A stretch of DNA of 36,624 bases from DATFYM01 sp035315065. Its GTDB lineage: Bacteria; Acidobacteriota; Terriglobia; UBA7540. Positions 1 through 8,749 of the stretch are shown here, in pieces. The first letter of the stretch is position 1; each line of letters starts with the position of its first letter. Both the position numbers and the translations under genes were made by a program. The stretch is from NCBI GenBank assembly GCA_035315065.1, contig DATFYM010000190.1, positions 1 through 36,624 of the forward strand. The letters run 5' to 3'. The notes below the pieces were generated by a model that had not been told where the DNA came from, did not search any database, and saw only the letters and a program-made list of their open reading frames with translations.

Positions 1-115
1 GCGCCTGAAAGACCTGACCCAAGCTACCACGCTCCTCTTCCGGGCAGCTTGGCCAGTGTCAAAGGCCCAACATCCGACTGAGAAGACCGAGAGTCGGAAA
101 AAGGTAAGATTTTAG
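1..115 (+). other. left edge, possible 3' end of an upstream gene
   Basis: Two plus-strand frames are open from the window edge: one ends with TGA at 79-81 and reads as a Pro/Ser-rich tail, the other ends with TAG at 113-115 and reads as a Lys/Arg-rich tail. Either could be the C-terminus of an upstream gene, and an outer-membrane TolC-like factor would be the expected neighbour of the efflux adaptor that follows. Neither frame holds a recognisable motif, so this is only a possibility. Confidence 0.15.
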
Positions 116-143
116 AAGCCTTATCTCCGACAGGCTCCTAGGC

Positions 144-1229
144 TTGTTCGACGCGGGTTGTAACCGCGAGAGTGATCCGCAGGCGGAAGCACCCCCACCG
201 CTGAAGGTCCAGCGTGTCGGGGACCGCAATGTATTTCAGGCCGATCATCCGGAGAAGTTCCCGTTAACGCAGGCGGTGGCCCATGCGGCCACCTCACAGT
301 TGAGAGTTACCGGCACTGTCAACCCGGACATTTCCAGAAATGTTCCGGTGATTTCAATCGCGACCGGCCGGGTCGTGGAGATTTCCGCGCGCCTGGGTGA
401 CACCGTTAAGAAGGGCCAACTGCTGCTACGCGTGCAGAGTGCGGATATTTCCGGCGCTTTTTCTGACTATCAAAAGGCGGTTGCCGATGAACAACTCGCC
501 CGTACCCAACTGGAGCGAGCACAGCTCCTTTATGACAAGGGCGCCATCGCCTTGAATGACCTCCAAATTGCTCACGACACCGAGGCCAAGGCCAAGGTTG
601 ACGTGAAGACGACTACCGAGAAGCTGCGAGTGCTTGGCGATGTCAACCTCGACCAGCCATCGGCGATTGTCGAGATTCGCGCTCCCGTATCCGGTGTCAT
701 CACAGACCAGCAGGTGACGAATGCCGCGGGCGTGCAAGGCTTGGCTTCGCCCAATCCGTTCACGATCTCCGATCTGACTTACGTCTGGATTCTCTGCGAC
801 GTGTACGAGAACGACCTCTCCCATGTGCACCTCGGAGAAAACGCCGAGATCCGCCTTAACGCCTACCCCGACAGAGTCTTCACCGGAATCATCAGTAACG
901 TCGGGCCCATTCTGGACCCGAATATTCGGACGGCAAAGGTGCGCATCGAGGTGCGCAATCCCGGGCTCATGCGTCCGGGAATGTTCGTTACGGCTACCTT
1001 CCACGGTCAACGAAAAGAGACGCGCGCGGCCGTGCCAGCTACTGCCATCGTTCATCTACACGACCGCGATTGGGTCTATGTTCCGGAGAAGGGCGCGCGA
1101 TTCCGGCGAGTGGAAATTGTTGGTGGCGACATGCTTCCCGGCAGCATGCAGGAAGTCGTTTCCGGAATTGCCCCCGGCCAACAGGTCGTGGCGAACGCGC
1201 TCGAATTCCAGAATACGGTGGAGCAGTAA
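144..1229 (+). CDS. RND efflux periplasmic adaptor (CusB/CzcB/HlyD family)
   Basis: Membrane-fusion subunit of a tripartite heavy-metal efflux pump, bridging the inner-membrane RND pump and an outer-membrane channel. Visible parts: a barrel-sandwich/lipoyl-like half near residues 70-100 (GRVVEISARLGDTVKKGQLL), a helical hairpin near 105-165 with YDKGAIALNDLQ, the second lipoyl half (APVSGVITDQQV) near 178-192, and a beta-barrel region around TYVWILCDVYENDL. It overlaps the pump gene by one base (TAATG), so the two are co-translated. The N-terminus is odd. The residues following Cys6 (AGCNRES...) look like the start of a mature lipoprotein, but the only start at this position is TTG, the frame is open back to 108 without ATG, and no hydrophobic signal segment precedes the Cys. 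The signal-peptide segment may have been lost by a frameshift or be unrecognisable. The metal specificity cannot be read from the sequence. Confidence 0.88.
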   Translation: MFDAGCNRESDPQAEAPPPLKVQRVGDRNVFQADHPEKFPLTQAVAHAATSQLRVTGTVNPDISRNVPVISIATGRVVEISARLGDTVKKGQLLLRVQSADISGAFSDYQKAVADEQLARTQLERAQLLYDKGAIALNDLQIAHDTEAKAKVDVKTTTEKLRVLGDVNLDQPSAIVEIRAPVSGVITDQQVTNAAGVQGLASPNPFTISDLTYVWILCDVYENDLSHVHLGENAEIRLNAYPDRVFTGIISNVGPILDPNIRTAKVRIEVRNPGLMRPGMFVTATFHGQRKETRAAVPATAIVHLHDRDWVYVPEKGARFRRVEIVGGDMLPGSMQEVVSGIAPGQQVVANALEFQNTVEQ

Positions 1230-4200
1230 TGATTCGCACGGTCGTCGATTCCGCTTTGAACAACCGCTTTGCGGTTCTAAGTGTTGCCGTGCTTCTCTTT
1301 GTGTGGGGCCTGATCGCGTTCAAGAAGCTGCCGGTAGAAGCCTATCCCGACGTTGCGAATACGTGGGTCCAGGTGATTACCCAGTGGCCAGGGCGGGCGG
1401 CGGAAGAGGTTGAGCAGCAGGTGACCGTACCAATCGAGATTCAGATGGCTGGCATCCCGCATCTCCAACACGTGCGCTCTGCTTCGTTGGCTGGACTGTC
1501 CGTCGTCAATCTGATCTTTGATGACGATTCGGACAACGACTGGGACCGCCAGAAGGTGCTCGAGCGCATCGCGCAGGTCACACTCCCCCCCAATGTTGCC
1601 GCCCAGATTGGTCCCGATTTCAGCCCGATTGGGTCGATCTATTGGTACACGATAAAAAGCACCAACCCGGCGTATGACGTCATGGAGCTCAAATCGATTC
1701 AGGATTGGGTGATCAGCAAGTACATGAAGTCGGTGCCGGATGTGGTGGATGATTCGTCCTTCGGCGGGATTACGCGCGAATACCAGGTTCGCGTCGACCC
1801 CGACAAGTTGATCTCCTACGGTTTGAGCCTGGCGCAGGTTGAGCAGCAACTCACCAACGCCAATGCCAACGCGGGCGGAAGTTTCATCGAACAAGGCTCG
1901 CAGCAGATCAACGTCCGGGCCGTGGGTCTGGTCAGAAGCGTGAACGACATCGAGAAGACGGTGATCAAGACCCAAAATGGCACCGCTCTGCGCATCCGGG
2001 ACATTGCGGCGGTCACCCAAGGGCCGAAGATTCGTCTTGGACAGATCGGGAAGGCGATTCATCGGGCCGACGGCGTTGTCGTGGATGATGATGACGTAGT
2101 GGAAGGCATCGTGTTTCTGCGCAAAGGCGCCGACACCGCCACGACGATGGACGGGATTCACGGGATGGTTCGGCGGTTGAACGATCAGATCCTGCCACCG
2201 GGGGTGAAGATTGTTCCTTACCTCGATCGCGACGATCTGGTTCACTACACCACCCACACGGTGCTGCACAACCTCGCGGAAGGCATGATCCTGGTGGTTG
2301 TCGTCCTCTTTATTTTCCTGGGCAACGTCCGTGGCGCCATCATTGTCGCCCTGACCATTCCGTTCGCTTTGCTGTTTGCCTCCATCTGCTTGGACCTGCG
2401 CCACATCTCGGCCAACCTTCTCTCCTTGGGTGCGCTGGACTTCGGCATGGTGGTGGATGGTGCGGTGGTGATGGTGGAAAACATCGTTCGCCATTTGAAC
2501 CGGCGAGACGCAGGTCACGCCACATTGGTTGAACAAATCCGCGTTGCGGCGCATGAGGTGCAACGGCCCGTTTTCTACGCTATTGCTATCATCATCACGG
2601 CCTATCTTCCCATCTTCACCCTACAGCGGGTGGAAGGGAAGCTGTTCAAGCCGATGGCGTGGACGGTGGCTTTTGCCTTGCTTGGCGCATTGATCTTCTC
2701 CATGCTCGTTGCGCCAGTGCTGGCAAGTTTCTTGTTTCGGACGGGGGCGAAGCAGTGGCGGAACCCCGTGATGGAATTTCTGACCACCCGGTATAGAAAT
2801 GACGTCACTTGGGCCATTCGCCACCGCTGGTTTACGGTGGGAGTGGCCGCCGTTTCATCTCTGGCGGCGATTTATTTGGCTTTCAGCGGGGTGATCGGTT
2901 CGGAGTTTCTACCCCATCTCGATGAAGGCGCCATTTGGGTGCGCGGTACCCTGGCGCCGAGCACGGGACCGACCGAGGGCGCGCGCATCGCGGAGAGGGC
3001 CCGCGAGATCCTCTGCTCATTTCCCGAGGTCCCGCAGGTGGTGGACCAGTTGGGACGTCCGGACGACGGCACGGACACCACCGGGTTCTTTAATACGGAA
3101 TACTTCGTCGACCTTTTGCCCAAGGACAAATGGCGGCCGGTCTTCCATCAGGACAAAGAGCGGCTGATCGCCGCCATGGACCGCGAACTGGAGAAGATTC
3201 CGGGCGTAATTTGGAATTTCTCTCAACCTATCTCCGACAATCTGGAAGAAGCGGTGAGCGGTGTCAAGGGCGCGCTAGCGGTCAAGATTTACGGCGACGA
3301 GCTTAAAACCCTGGAAGCCAAGGGTGATGAGATCGTCGGGGTCATGCGGGACATTCGCGGTGTGGAGGATCTGGGCGTGTTCCGCGTTATCGGTCAACCC
3401 AACCTCGATTTCGAGGTGGACCGCGACCAAGCCTCTCGCTACGGGATCAATGTGTCCGACGTGCAGGATGCCATTCAGACGGCGGTGGGAGGCAACGCCC
3501 TCACTCAGGTGCTCATTGGCGAACAGCGCTACGACCTCGTGATGCGCTACTTGCCGCAATATCGGGACACGAAGGAGGCGATCGAGAAGATTCGCTTGTT
3601 GGCGCCCACCGGCGAGCGTGTTTCCCTGGCACAACTGACGAAAGTCCATGTGTCGGACGGCGGTTCAGAAATCTATCGCGAAGCCAATTCCCGGTACATC
3701 GCGGTTAAGTACAGTGTCCGCGGCAGGGACTTGGGCAGCACCGTGGAGGAAGCGATTAGAAAGGTCAACACCTCGGTTAAGTTGCCGCCCGGATACACCA
3801 TCGATTGGGCGGGCGAATATGAGAGCGAGAAGCGCTCGGAGCGACGGTTGCTGCTGGTGCTGCCGATCACGATCCTGCTGATCTACATTATCCTCTACAC
3901 AATGTTCAAATCGGTAAAATGGGCGCTCCTCATCCTCACCAACGTCGCCATGGCTCGCATCGGTGGACTTCTCGCGTTGCTGGTGACCCACACCAACTTT
4001 AGTGTTTCTTCAGGCGTCGGCTTTCTTGCGCTTTTCGGGGTCTCGGTGCAAACCGGCGTCATCATGTTGGAATACATCAATCAGCTTCGGGCCAGAGGTT
4101 ACACCAAGGAAGAAGCAGCGGTGGAAGGGTCGGTTCTGAGACTTCGGCCCATTATGATGACCATGCTGGTGGCAACGTTGGGGCTGCTGCCTGCCGCGCT

Positions 4201-4366
4201 GTCTCACGGGATTGGATCAGATTCGCAACGTCCCTTCGCCATCGTCATCGTCGGCGGACTCATCTCTGACCTGTTCATGAGCATCCTCTTGTTGCCGACA
4301 CTTTACGTGTGGTTCGCACGCCCAGGCGATCAGCTTCCAACGCCTGAGAGTGAAGAAGCCGTATGA
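1229..4366 (+). CDS. czcA: heavy-metal efflux RND pump, CzcA/CusA family
   Basis: Inner-membrane proton-driven pump of the HME-RND type, 1045 aa, the usual length. The start is the ATG overlapping the adaptor stop. The N-terminal transmembrane helix (residues ~10-30) is followed by the KLPVEAYPDV and PGRAAEEVEQQVTVPIE segments typical of this family. Transmembrane helix 4 carries GALDFGMVVDG with D404, D410 and E417, matching the acidic residues essential for proton transport in CzcA. The signature is more CzcA-like (divalent cations) than CusA-like (Cu/Ag), but the substrate remains an inference. A second membrane block of several helices lies near residues 870-1030. It forms an operon with the upstream adaptor; no outer-membrane component or metal-responsive regulator is visible inside the window. 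The acidic stretch VVDDDDVVEG near residue 290 is locally Asp-rich. Confidence 0.93.
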   Translation: MIRTVVDSALNNRFAVLSVAVLLFVWGLIAFKKLPVEAYPDVANTWVQVITQWPGRAAEEVEQQVTVPIEIQMAGIPHLQHVRSASLAGLSVVNLIFDDDSDNDWDRQKVLERIAQVTLPPNVAAQIGPDFSPIGSIYWYTIKSTNPAYDVMELKSIQDWVISKYMKSVPDVVDDSSFGGITREYQVRVDPDKLISYGLSLAQVEQQLTNANANAGGSFIEQGSQQINVRAVGLVRSVNDIEKTVIKTQNGTALRIRDIAAVTQGPKIRLGQIGKAIHRADGVVVDDDDVVEGIVFLRKGADTATTMDGIHGMVRRLNDQILPPGVKIVPYLDRDDLVHYTTHTVLHNLAEGMILVVVVLFIFLGNVRGAIIVALTIPFALLFASICLDLRHISANLLSLGALDFGMVVDGAVVMVENIVRHLNRRDAGHATLVEQIRVAAHEVQRPVFYAIAIIITAYLPIFTLQRVEGKLFKPMAWTVAFALLGALIFSMLVAPVLASFLFRTGAKQWRNPVMEFLTTRYRNDVTWAIRHRWFTVGVAAVSSLAAIYLAFSGVIGSEFLPHLDEGAIWVRGTLAPSTGPTEGARIAERAREILCSFPEVPQVVDQLGRPDDGTDTTGFFNTEYFVDLLPKDKWRPVFHQDKERLIAAMDRELEKIPGVIWNFSQPISDNLEEAVSGVKGALAVKIYGDELKTLEAKGDEIVGVMRDIRGVEDLGVFRVIGQPNLDFEVDRDQASRYGINVSDVQDAIQTAVGGNALTQVLIGEQRYDLVMRYLPQYRDTKEAIEKIRLLAPTGERVSLAQLTKVHVSDGGSEIYREANSRYIAVKYSVRGRDLGSTVEEAIRKVNTSVKLPPGYTIDWAGEYESEKRSERRLLLVLPITILLIYIILYTMFKSVKWALLILTNVAMARIGGLLALLVTHTNFSVSSGVGFLALFGVSVQTGVIMLEYINQLRARGYTKEEAAVEGSVLRLRPIMMTMLVATLGLLPAALSHGIGSDSQRPFAIVIVGGLISDLFMSILLLPTLYVWFARPGDQLPTPESEEAV

Positions 4367-4482
4367 AGAAAGGCCGCGAGGAAGAGCGTGGCATGAAGGT
4401 GGTACTAATACCCAGGATACCCAGGATATAGAATGGCGGTTACGCACCTCTCATCTGCGACCCCAGTGAAGGATTCTAACGG

Positions 4483-5199
4483 ATGAAAAAAAGCCAAGTC
4501 TGCGGACTCATCAGGGCGATAGGTATTATCCCGGCTATCCGAGTCTCTTCCGGCGAAGATGCACATTTCGCCGCCGAGGCTGTCACCCGCGGCGGAATAC
4601 CGATCGTGGAAATCACCATGACCGTCCCCGGGGCGGTGGAATTGATTTCCCACCTCGTCCGCCACCATCCAGAAATGCTGGTTGGCGCCGGTACGGTCTT
4701 GGATACGGAAACAGCACGCTTGTGCGTGGATGCAGGTGCGAACTTCCTAACCGCTCCGGGCTTCGACGTTGAGCTTGTGGAATTCGCGGCGAAGGAAAAT
4801 GTCACTGTCCTGCCCGGTGCACTAACTCCCACCGAGGTGATAACGGCTTGGAAGGCTGGCTCCGACTTCGTAAAAGTCTTTCCTTGCGCCCAGGTCGGCG
4901 GAGACAAGTACATCAAGGCGCTAAACAGGTCATTGCCCCAGATTCCATTGGTCGCGGCGGGTGGCGTGAACCAACAGACTGCCCTCAATTTCATTCTGTC
5001 AGGGGCAACCGCCATTGGTGTTGGTACGGAACTGATCCCGACCGAGGCAATCGAACGGCGGCAATCGGACCGCATTGGGGAATTGGCACTGCGGTTTACT
5101 GGATTCGTGCGAGAAGCGCGGGAACGCTTGGAAAAAGCGCGAAAAAAGAGCGCCGCCGCCCGGAAGTATATGGGAACCGAGGAATGCGAGAGCCAATGA
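4483..5199 (+). CDS. eda: bifunctional KDPG / 4-hydroxy-2-oxoglutarate aldolase
   Basis: Class I aldolase of the Entner-Doudoroff pathway that splits 2-keto-3-deoxy-6-phosphogluconate into pyruvate and glyceraldehyde-3-phosphate; relatives also act on KHG. The TIM-barrel family signatures are visible: E43 in IVEITM (general acid/base), the GAGTVLD strand near 68-74, TAPGFD near 90-95, and K131 in DFVKVFP, which aligns with the Schiff-base lysine. The phosphate-binding end is AAGGVN. The protein is 238 aa, about 25 residues longer than typical, because of a charged Lys/Arg/Ala-rich C-terminal helix after residue ~205. The gap from the efflux operon is 116 bp and contains a short direct repeat (ACCCAGGATA, twice), so it is probably transcribed separately. 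There is no clear Shine-Dalgarno sequence. Confidence 0.92.
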   Translation: MKKSQVCGLIRAIGIIPAIRVSSGEDAHFAAEAVTRGGIPIVEITMTVPGAVELISHLVRHHPEMLVGAGTVLDTETARLCVDAGANFLTAPGFDVELVEFAAKENVTVLPGALTPTEVITAWKAGSDFVKVFPCAQVGGDKYIKALNRSLPQIPLVAAGGVNQQTALNFILSGATAIGVGTELIPTEAIERRQSDRIGELALRFTGFVREARERLEKARKKSAAARKYMGTEECESQ

Positions 5200-5508
5200 C
5201 CCGTTTTGGACCTCTAACCGTGGCGCGGTAAGCTCCATGCCCTTGTCCAGAAGCAGGTTGTGATTCCATTCGTAGAACCCCCACCCGCTAGGAAAAGCAT
5301 CCACTGGTGCCCGTTCCAGGCGGCGGCTCCAACCACCGTACTGCCCTCCCGTGCCGTAACCTGTTTGATCTCTTCGACTATTCGCTCCGCGCCTTCTTGG
5401 CATGTAGCTTGCTCTGACTCTCGGCGAGGCTCCTGGGTTAAGTCTCGACCTTCTCGACCTTAGAGGCAAAACCTGGCAGAGGCGCAAAGCCAAAGGGCAG
5501 GAGGGCGT
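5200..5508. other. intergenic stretch without a recognised gene
   Basis: About 309 bp between the aldolase and the glycine-zipper gene. No open frame with protein-like composition, tRNA or repeat was recognised. The last bases contain a GGCAGGAGGGCG Shine-Dalgarno-like purine run directly before the ATG at 5509. Confidence 0.4.
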
Positions 5509-6063
5509 ATGAAACACAACCTTCGACGAACAAAACTTGAAACAAAGCCTTTCAGGTCACGTCGTCAGAAGCAAGCTCTGAGAAGGGTCATCATGGCCGC
5601 GTTGTTTGTGGCTGTCTCTCCGGCGGTGGGGTACGCGAGGCAGGGAGAGGAGAACTGGGAAAACTTGAAGCAGGTGCAAGTAGGGCAAACGATCGAAGTC
5701 GTGGACATGTCACTGAAGTCCCTGACGGGGACGTTTGTCAGCTTCTCCGATGAGGCAATTTCACTGCGCAATCGAGGGGGTGACGTCACTGTCCTGCGTC
5801 CGGATGTCCTACGGGTCAGCTTGCGGGAACACGCCAAAAGAACGCGAAATGTCCTTATCGGCGCTGCCGTCGGAGCGGGAGCGGGAGCGGCCGTTGGTAT
5901 CGCGTTTAGGGGCTACTGTGCCAACGAAGCAGGGAGTTGTTCAGGAATTGGATTGGCTGCTGCCGGAATTCTTGGTGGAATCGGTGCCGGCGTGGGAGCT
6001 TTGCCCCGCGGCTACCGAACCATCTACAGGGCCGAACGCCGCCGGGGCAGCAAGACCCATTAA
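5509..6063 (+). CDS. glycine-zipper exported protein (copy 1 of a tandem pair)
   Basis: 184 aa protein of unknown function. A basic N-terminus (MKHNLRRTKLETK...) leads into a hydrophobic segment (~28-45, VIMAALFVAVSPAVGYA) that looks like a signal peptide with an AxA-type cleavage site. The mature part begins with an LKQVQVGQTIEVVDM / GTFVSFSDEAISLR / VLRVSLRE module, probably a small beta-barrel, followed by a glycine/alanine-rich zipper (GAAVGAGAGAAVG ... GILGGIGAGVGAL) likely to insert in or associate with a membrane. The C-terminus is basic (RAERRRGSK). A good SD (GCAGGAGGG) lies 6-10 bp upstream. The next gene is a diverged duplicate. Function is unknown; an envelope role is an inference from the zipper and signal peptide. 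Confidence 0.75.
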   Translation: MKHNLRRTKLETKPFRSRRQKQALRRVIMAALFVAVSPAVGYARQGEENWENLKQVQVGQTIEVVDMSLKSLTGTFVSFSDEAISLRNRGGDVTVLRPDVLRVSLREHAKRTRNVLIGAAVGAGAGAAVGIAFRGYCANEAGSCSGIGLAAAGILGGIGAGVGALPRGYRTIYRAERRRGSKTH

Positions 6064-6291
6064 CGCACAGGGGTTGCGCATAACTCGGCAGTGGCAGCCT
6101 GGATTAAGAAAGGTCGGGCTGCTCCGTGCCGTGCCCGAGACCCGACGCCTGTTCAAGTGACAGCGCCTCAAACGGCTACGACGGGCGATCAGTATGAGCC
6201 TCGGATGGCAGTCTGATTCCCGGTAGACCCGTTGAACTCGGGTCGGGCTCAGTGTAGTTACGATGAAGAAAAATCTACCTTAGGAGCACGT

Positions 6292-6729
6292 ATGAAACAC
6301 AACCTTCGGCGAACCACACTCGAAACCAGGCCTCTCCGGTCACATCGTCGGGAGCAAGCTCTGCGAAGGCTGATGATGGCCGCATTGCTTCTGGCTTTTG
6401 CCCCAGGACCGGGGTATGCGAGGAAGGGAGAGCCCTGGGAAAACTTGAAGCAGTTGCAGGTAGGGCAAAAGATCGAAGTCGTGGACATGATCCTGAAGTC
6501 CCTGACGGGGACGTTCGTAAGCTTCTCCGATGAAGCAATCTCACTGCGCAATCGAGGGGGCGACGTCACTGTCGTGCGTGCGGATGTGCTACGGGTCAGC
6601 TTGCGGGAACACACCAAAAGAACGCGAAATGTCCTTATCGGCGCTGCCATCGGAGCGGCAGCGGGAGCGGCCTTTGCTGCCTGGGCGGGTGCGGGGGAGG
6701 CCCTGGCTCTCAGAACTGTACAACAGTAG
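6292..6729 (+). CDS. glycine-zipper exported protein, copy 2, truncated by frameshift
   Basis: Paralogue of the gene at 5509, nearly identical over the first ~130 residues (signal peptide, GTFVSFSDEAISLRNRGGD module, start of the zipper). ATG at 6292 is chosen because it matches copy 1 and has TAGGAGCACGT upstream; an in-frame TTG at 6232 is less likely. The frame leaves homology just after a run of five G at 6693-6697 and stops at 6727-6729, giving 145 aa instead of 184. The lost C-terminus is still present in another frame to 6842. One extra G in the run would restore an AGAGGGPG zipper joined to the conserved end. It may be a real pseudogene, a phase-variable tract, or a sequencing error. 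Confidence 0.7.
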   Translation: MKHNLRRTTLETRPLRSHRREQALRRLMMAALLLAFAPGPGYARKGEPWENLKQLQVGQKIEVVDMILKSLTGTFVSFSDEAISLRNRGGDVTVVRADVLRVSLREHTKRTRNVLIGAAIGAAAGAAFAAWAGAGEALALRTVQQ

Positions 6730-6842
6730 CATTCGCTTCTGTTGCAGCTTCTGGCGGAATCGGTGCCGGACTGGGAGCTTTGGCCCCCGGCGACCGAACC
6801 ATATACAGGGCCGAACGGCGCCGGGGTAGCAAAACCCCTTAG
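6699..6842 (+). pseudogene. out-of-frame C-terminal remnant of glycine-zipper copy 2
   Basis: Read from 6699 this frame gives GPGSQNC then VAASGGIGAGLGALAPGD and the basic ending RTIYRAERRRGSKTP, stop TAG at 6840-6842. It aligns with the last ~45 residues of copy 1. It has no start of its own and is separated from the 5' part only by the frameshift near 6697. Confidence 0.75.
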
Positions 6843-7139
6843 CGCCAGGGCTGCCGATCGCAAAACAGTGGCGGCCGAGATTAGAGAGGTGGGCCGCTCG
6901 ATGCGGCTGGTTGAGACCATGGCGTTTTTTCAAACCACAGCGAAAAACGACTACGACGGGCAATAGGATTAGGTTGCAAAGAAGAAAAGAACAAAGAAGC
7001 TTGACACATGTTATTCGCTCACGCCAGATTAGAGTCAGGGCTATTTCGCTCCGAAGGTGATTGGGCATCGGTTCCGAACGAGTCATCGATCGCCTCGGAA
7101 TGCGAACACCAATAACGTCCGCCACAAAAGGAGGATCCG
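6843..7139. promoter_or_regulatory. intergenic region with a strong SD for the PEP-CTERM gene
   Basis: The first half is the duplicated 3' flank of the glycine-zipper unit. A TTGACA hexamer occurs near 7002 but no convincing -10 follows at the right spacing. AAAAGGAGG at 7126-7134 is a near-perfect ribosome binding site 5 bp before the ATG at 7140 and fixes that start. Confidence 0.45.
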
Positions 7140-8183
7140 ATGAATCACCGAGACCCCGTTTCGTTGCACGCTCGTCGCACCCTGCGCATTTCAGTAGCTC
7201 GCTCCAGTAACGCAAGGCAGCATAAACCGGCCTTATGCAGGGTGACTCCGATCTGTCAATGGCTCGTCGTTCTGATCCTTGCCGTCGCAGCAGCCTCGCC
7301 AGTGCGGGCGGACACCTTCCCGCTTGGGTTATTTGGAGATGCGTATGTTCGGGCCTGCGGATATGTTAATTCGTCCGTTGGCTGCGTGAGCAAAGAACAC
7401 ATGTTCGGACAGCCCCAGCACGCCGACGCCGGTAACGTCGGTGAAGACATCGCCCATACTTCGGCGACTGCTCAACCCGCGCAGAATGCCAGTTTTGCCT
7501 CTGCCAGGGCCGAGCTAATGACCCAGCCTAACGGGCAACTCTGTTGTGGCGGCAATGCGGTCGCGAGTACGTCGGTGCTGTACAACGTCGTCGACGCCAA
7601 GACAGGTATTTCGCTAGCAGGCCAGGAGATGACCCTTTCGGTAAAGGGCACTGCGACCGCCGGGCCCGCTTGTGACAACTGTGGAAACACGGACGGCGAG
7701 TGGAGTTTTCAAATCCTCGATCCTGCGACTAATAACAGTCTGGTCTCTGGGGACGGAACCGCCAATTCGGAAAAACCGAACTCGTTCGTGATTAAGAGTA
7801 ACGACGGGATCACAATAAGATCCACTAATCCGACCTACTGTTGTTCCATTCAATTCATCTCGACCGATGCAGTCTTCCGGATGGACACTGCAGCTATCGG
7901 GTATATCGAAGGGGCGGCGACTATCGATCCCACCGTCACGGCCGACGATCCCAACGCTGAGGTGGTGAGCATGGCGCCGGTAAATCGCAATCCGGGCGCG
8001 CCGGTGTTTACCCCAGATGAGGTGGCCGCCCTGACCGCCCAGGGTTTTGATCTTTCGAGCTTCAGATCCCTCGGGCTTCTCGGTTCGCCCGCGAACGCGA
8101 CCCCGGAGCCTTCCAGCTTCTTCTTGTTCGGTGGCGCGCTCGCCGTGCTGATTCTTGTCGCCCGTCGAACGCCTGCGCACTAA
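7140..8183 (+). CDS. PEP-CTERM sorting-domain protein
   Basis: 347 aa exported protein of unknown function. The N-terminus is long and basic, with the hydrophobic core of the signal peptide only at ~40-56 (WLVVLILAVAAASPVRA). The C-terminus has the full PEP-CTERM pattern: the motif TPEPSS, a hydrophobic helix (FFLFGGALAVLILVA) and a short basic tail RRTPAH, the substrate signal for an exosortase, cut on the periplasmic side. The central region contains paired or clustered cysteines (CCGG, CDNCGN, YCCS), which could make disulfides or bind metal. A very strong SD supports the start. No exosortase or exopolysaccharide gene is in the window, so processing must depend on genes elsewhere. Confidence 0.85.
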   Translation: MNHRDPVSLHARRTLRISVARSSNARQHKPALCRVTPICQWLVVLILAVAAASPVRADTFPLGLFGDAYVRACGYVNSSVGCVSKEHMFGQPQHADAGNVGEDIAHTSATAQPAQNASFASARAELMTQPNGQLCCGGNAVASTSVLYNVVDAKTGISLAGQEMTLSVKGTATAGPACDNCGNTDGEWSFQILDPATNNSLVSGDGTANSEKPNSFVIKSNDGITIRSTNPTYCCSIQFISTDAVFRMDTAAIGYIEGAATIDPTVTADDPNAEVVSMAPVNRNPGAPVFTPDEVAALTAQGFDLSSFRSLGLLGSPANATPEPSSFFLFGGALAVLILVARRTPAH

Positions 8184-8261
8184 CTCAAGAGCTGTCTCTA
8201 GTCTCTACCCCGAGTCCCTCGGCCACGTGGAGGGTGGACTGGGGTTCCCAGTTTCGAGCTC

Positions 8262-8380
8262 TAACAGGGGTCCTGAAAAACCCCTTTGGGCGGTCGTAGA
8301 GGCCGGCTTTAGCCGGGCATCTTATTGAATTCAAAGTGCCGCCCTAAAGGGCGCCGCTCGGGTTTTTCAGCACCCTGCTA
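8262..8380. repeat. MITE/REP-like element with terminal inverted repeats
   Basis: About 119 bp bounded by imperfect terminal inverted repeats of ~21 bp: TAACAGGGGTCCTGAAAAAC on the left and GTTTTTCAGCACCCTGCTA on the right. Inside are two further short stem-loops (GGCCGGCtttaGCCGGGC and GCCGCCCtaaaGGGCGCCG). No coding capacity. The first stem could also act as a terminator for the PEP-CTERM gene that ends at 8183. Confidence 0.65.
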
Positions 8381-8749
8381 AACGTGGCGAGAGCCGGTAG
8401 CCGCGGTCAGTCATTTTCTGACCGTGGTCGCTTGATCGGGTCATTCAGAGTGCGGATCGCAACGTCCGGCGCAGGGGCCAGTGGACAGGCCATGGGGTAC
8501 AAGGGACAGGTTATAGGGGCAGCGTCCAGGGGACATGGGAGGGATCCTCTATCCCATTACTGCTCGGCCTCATCTGGTAACGCGAAGCGTTTCGCGGGCC
8601 TCGAATTCAGGGGCCAAACTCTTCCTCTTTTATGTCGCTCGAGTCGAGCGCCAGCAGGAAACCGCCGCCCCCTTGCTTTTGATCAAATCCGTGAAATCTG
8701 CGTAATCTGTGGATAAGGTGGATAAGGTCTTTCTTTTCCATCCGCCGCT
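8381..8749. other. non-coding stretch with a half repeat of the ATCTGCGTAATC family
   Basis: No gene recognised. It contains a G-rich stretch with recurring GGGGAC/GGGACAGG words (8470-8540) and, at 8683-8730, one arm of the AATCTGCGTAATCTGTGGAT repeat that is found as full hairpins at 20864 and 28725. It lies in the 3' flank of der. Confidence 0.5.

Larger units (their letters stand above)
5509..6970 (+). repeat. tandem duplication, unit about 780 bp, two copies
   Basis: Copy 1 (from 5509) and copy 2 (from 6292) are alignable from just before the ATG, through the coding region, and past the stop to a shared CTACGACGGGC near 6176 and 6951. The duplicated unit therefore includes the gene and ~120 bp of 3' flank. 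Most differences are point changes, with a few small indels that disable the second copy. Confidence 0.8.

Noticed and set aside
1277..2563. Long minus-strand open frame (428 codons) opposite the RND pump
   Set aside because: Antisense shadow of a well-supported gene; His/Asp/Val-rich composition with no motifs.
8384..8716. 110-codon plus-strand frame after the MITE-like element
   Set aside because: Composition is that of translated repeat DNA (ends in the ATCTGCGTAATC repeat); no SD or homology pattern.
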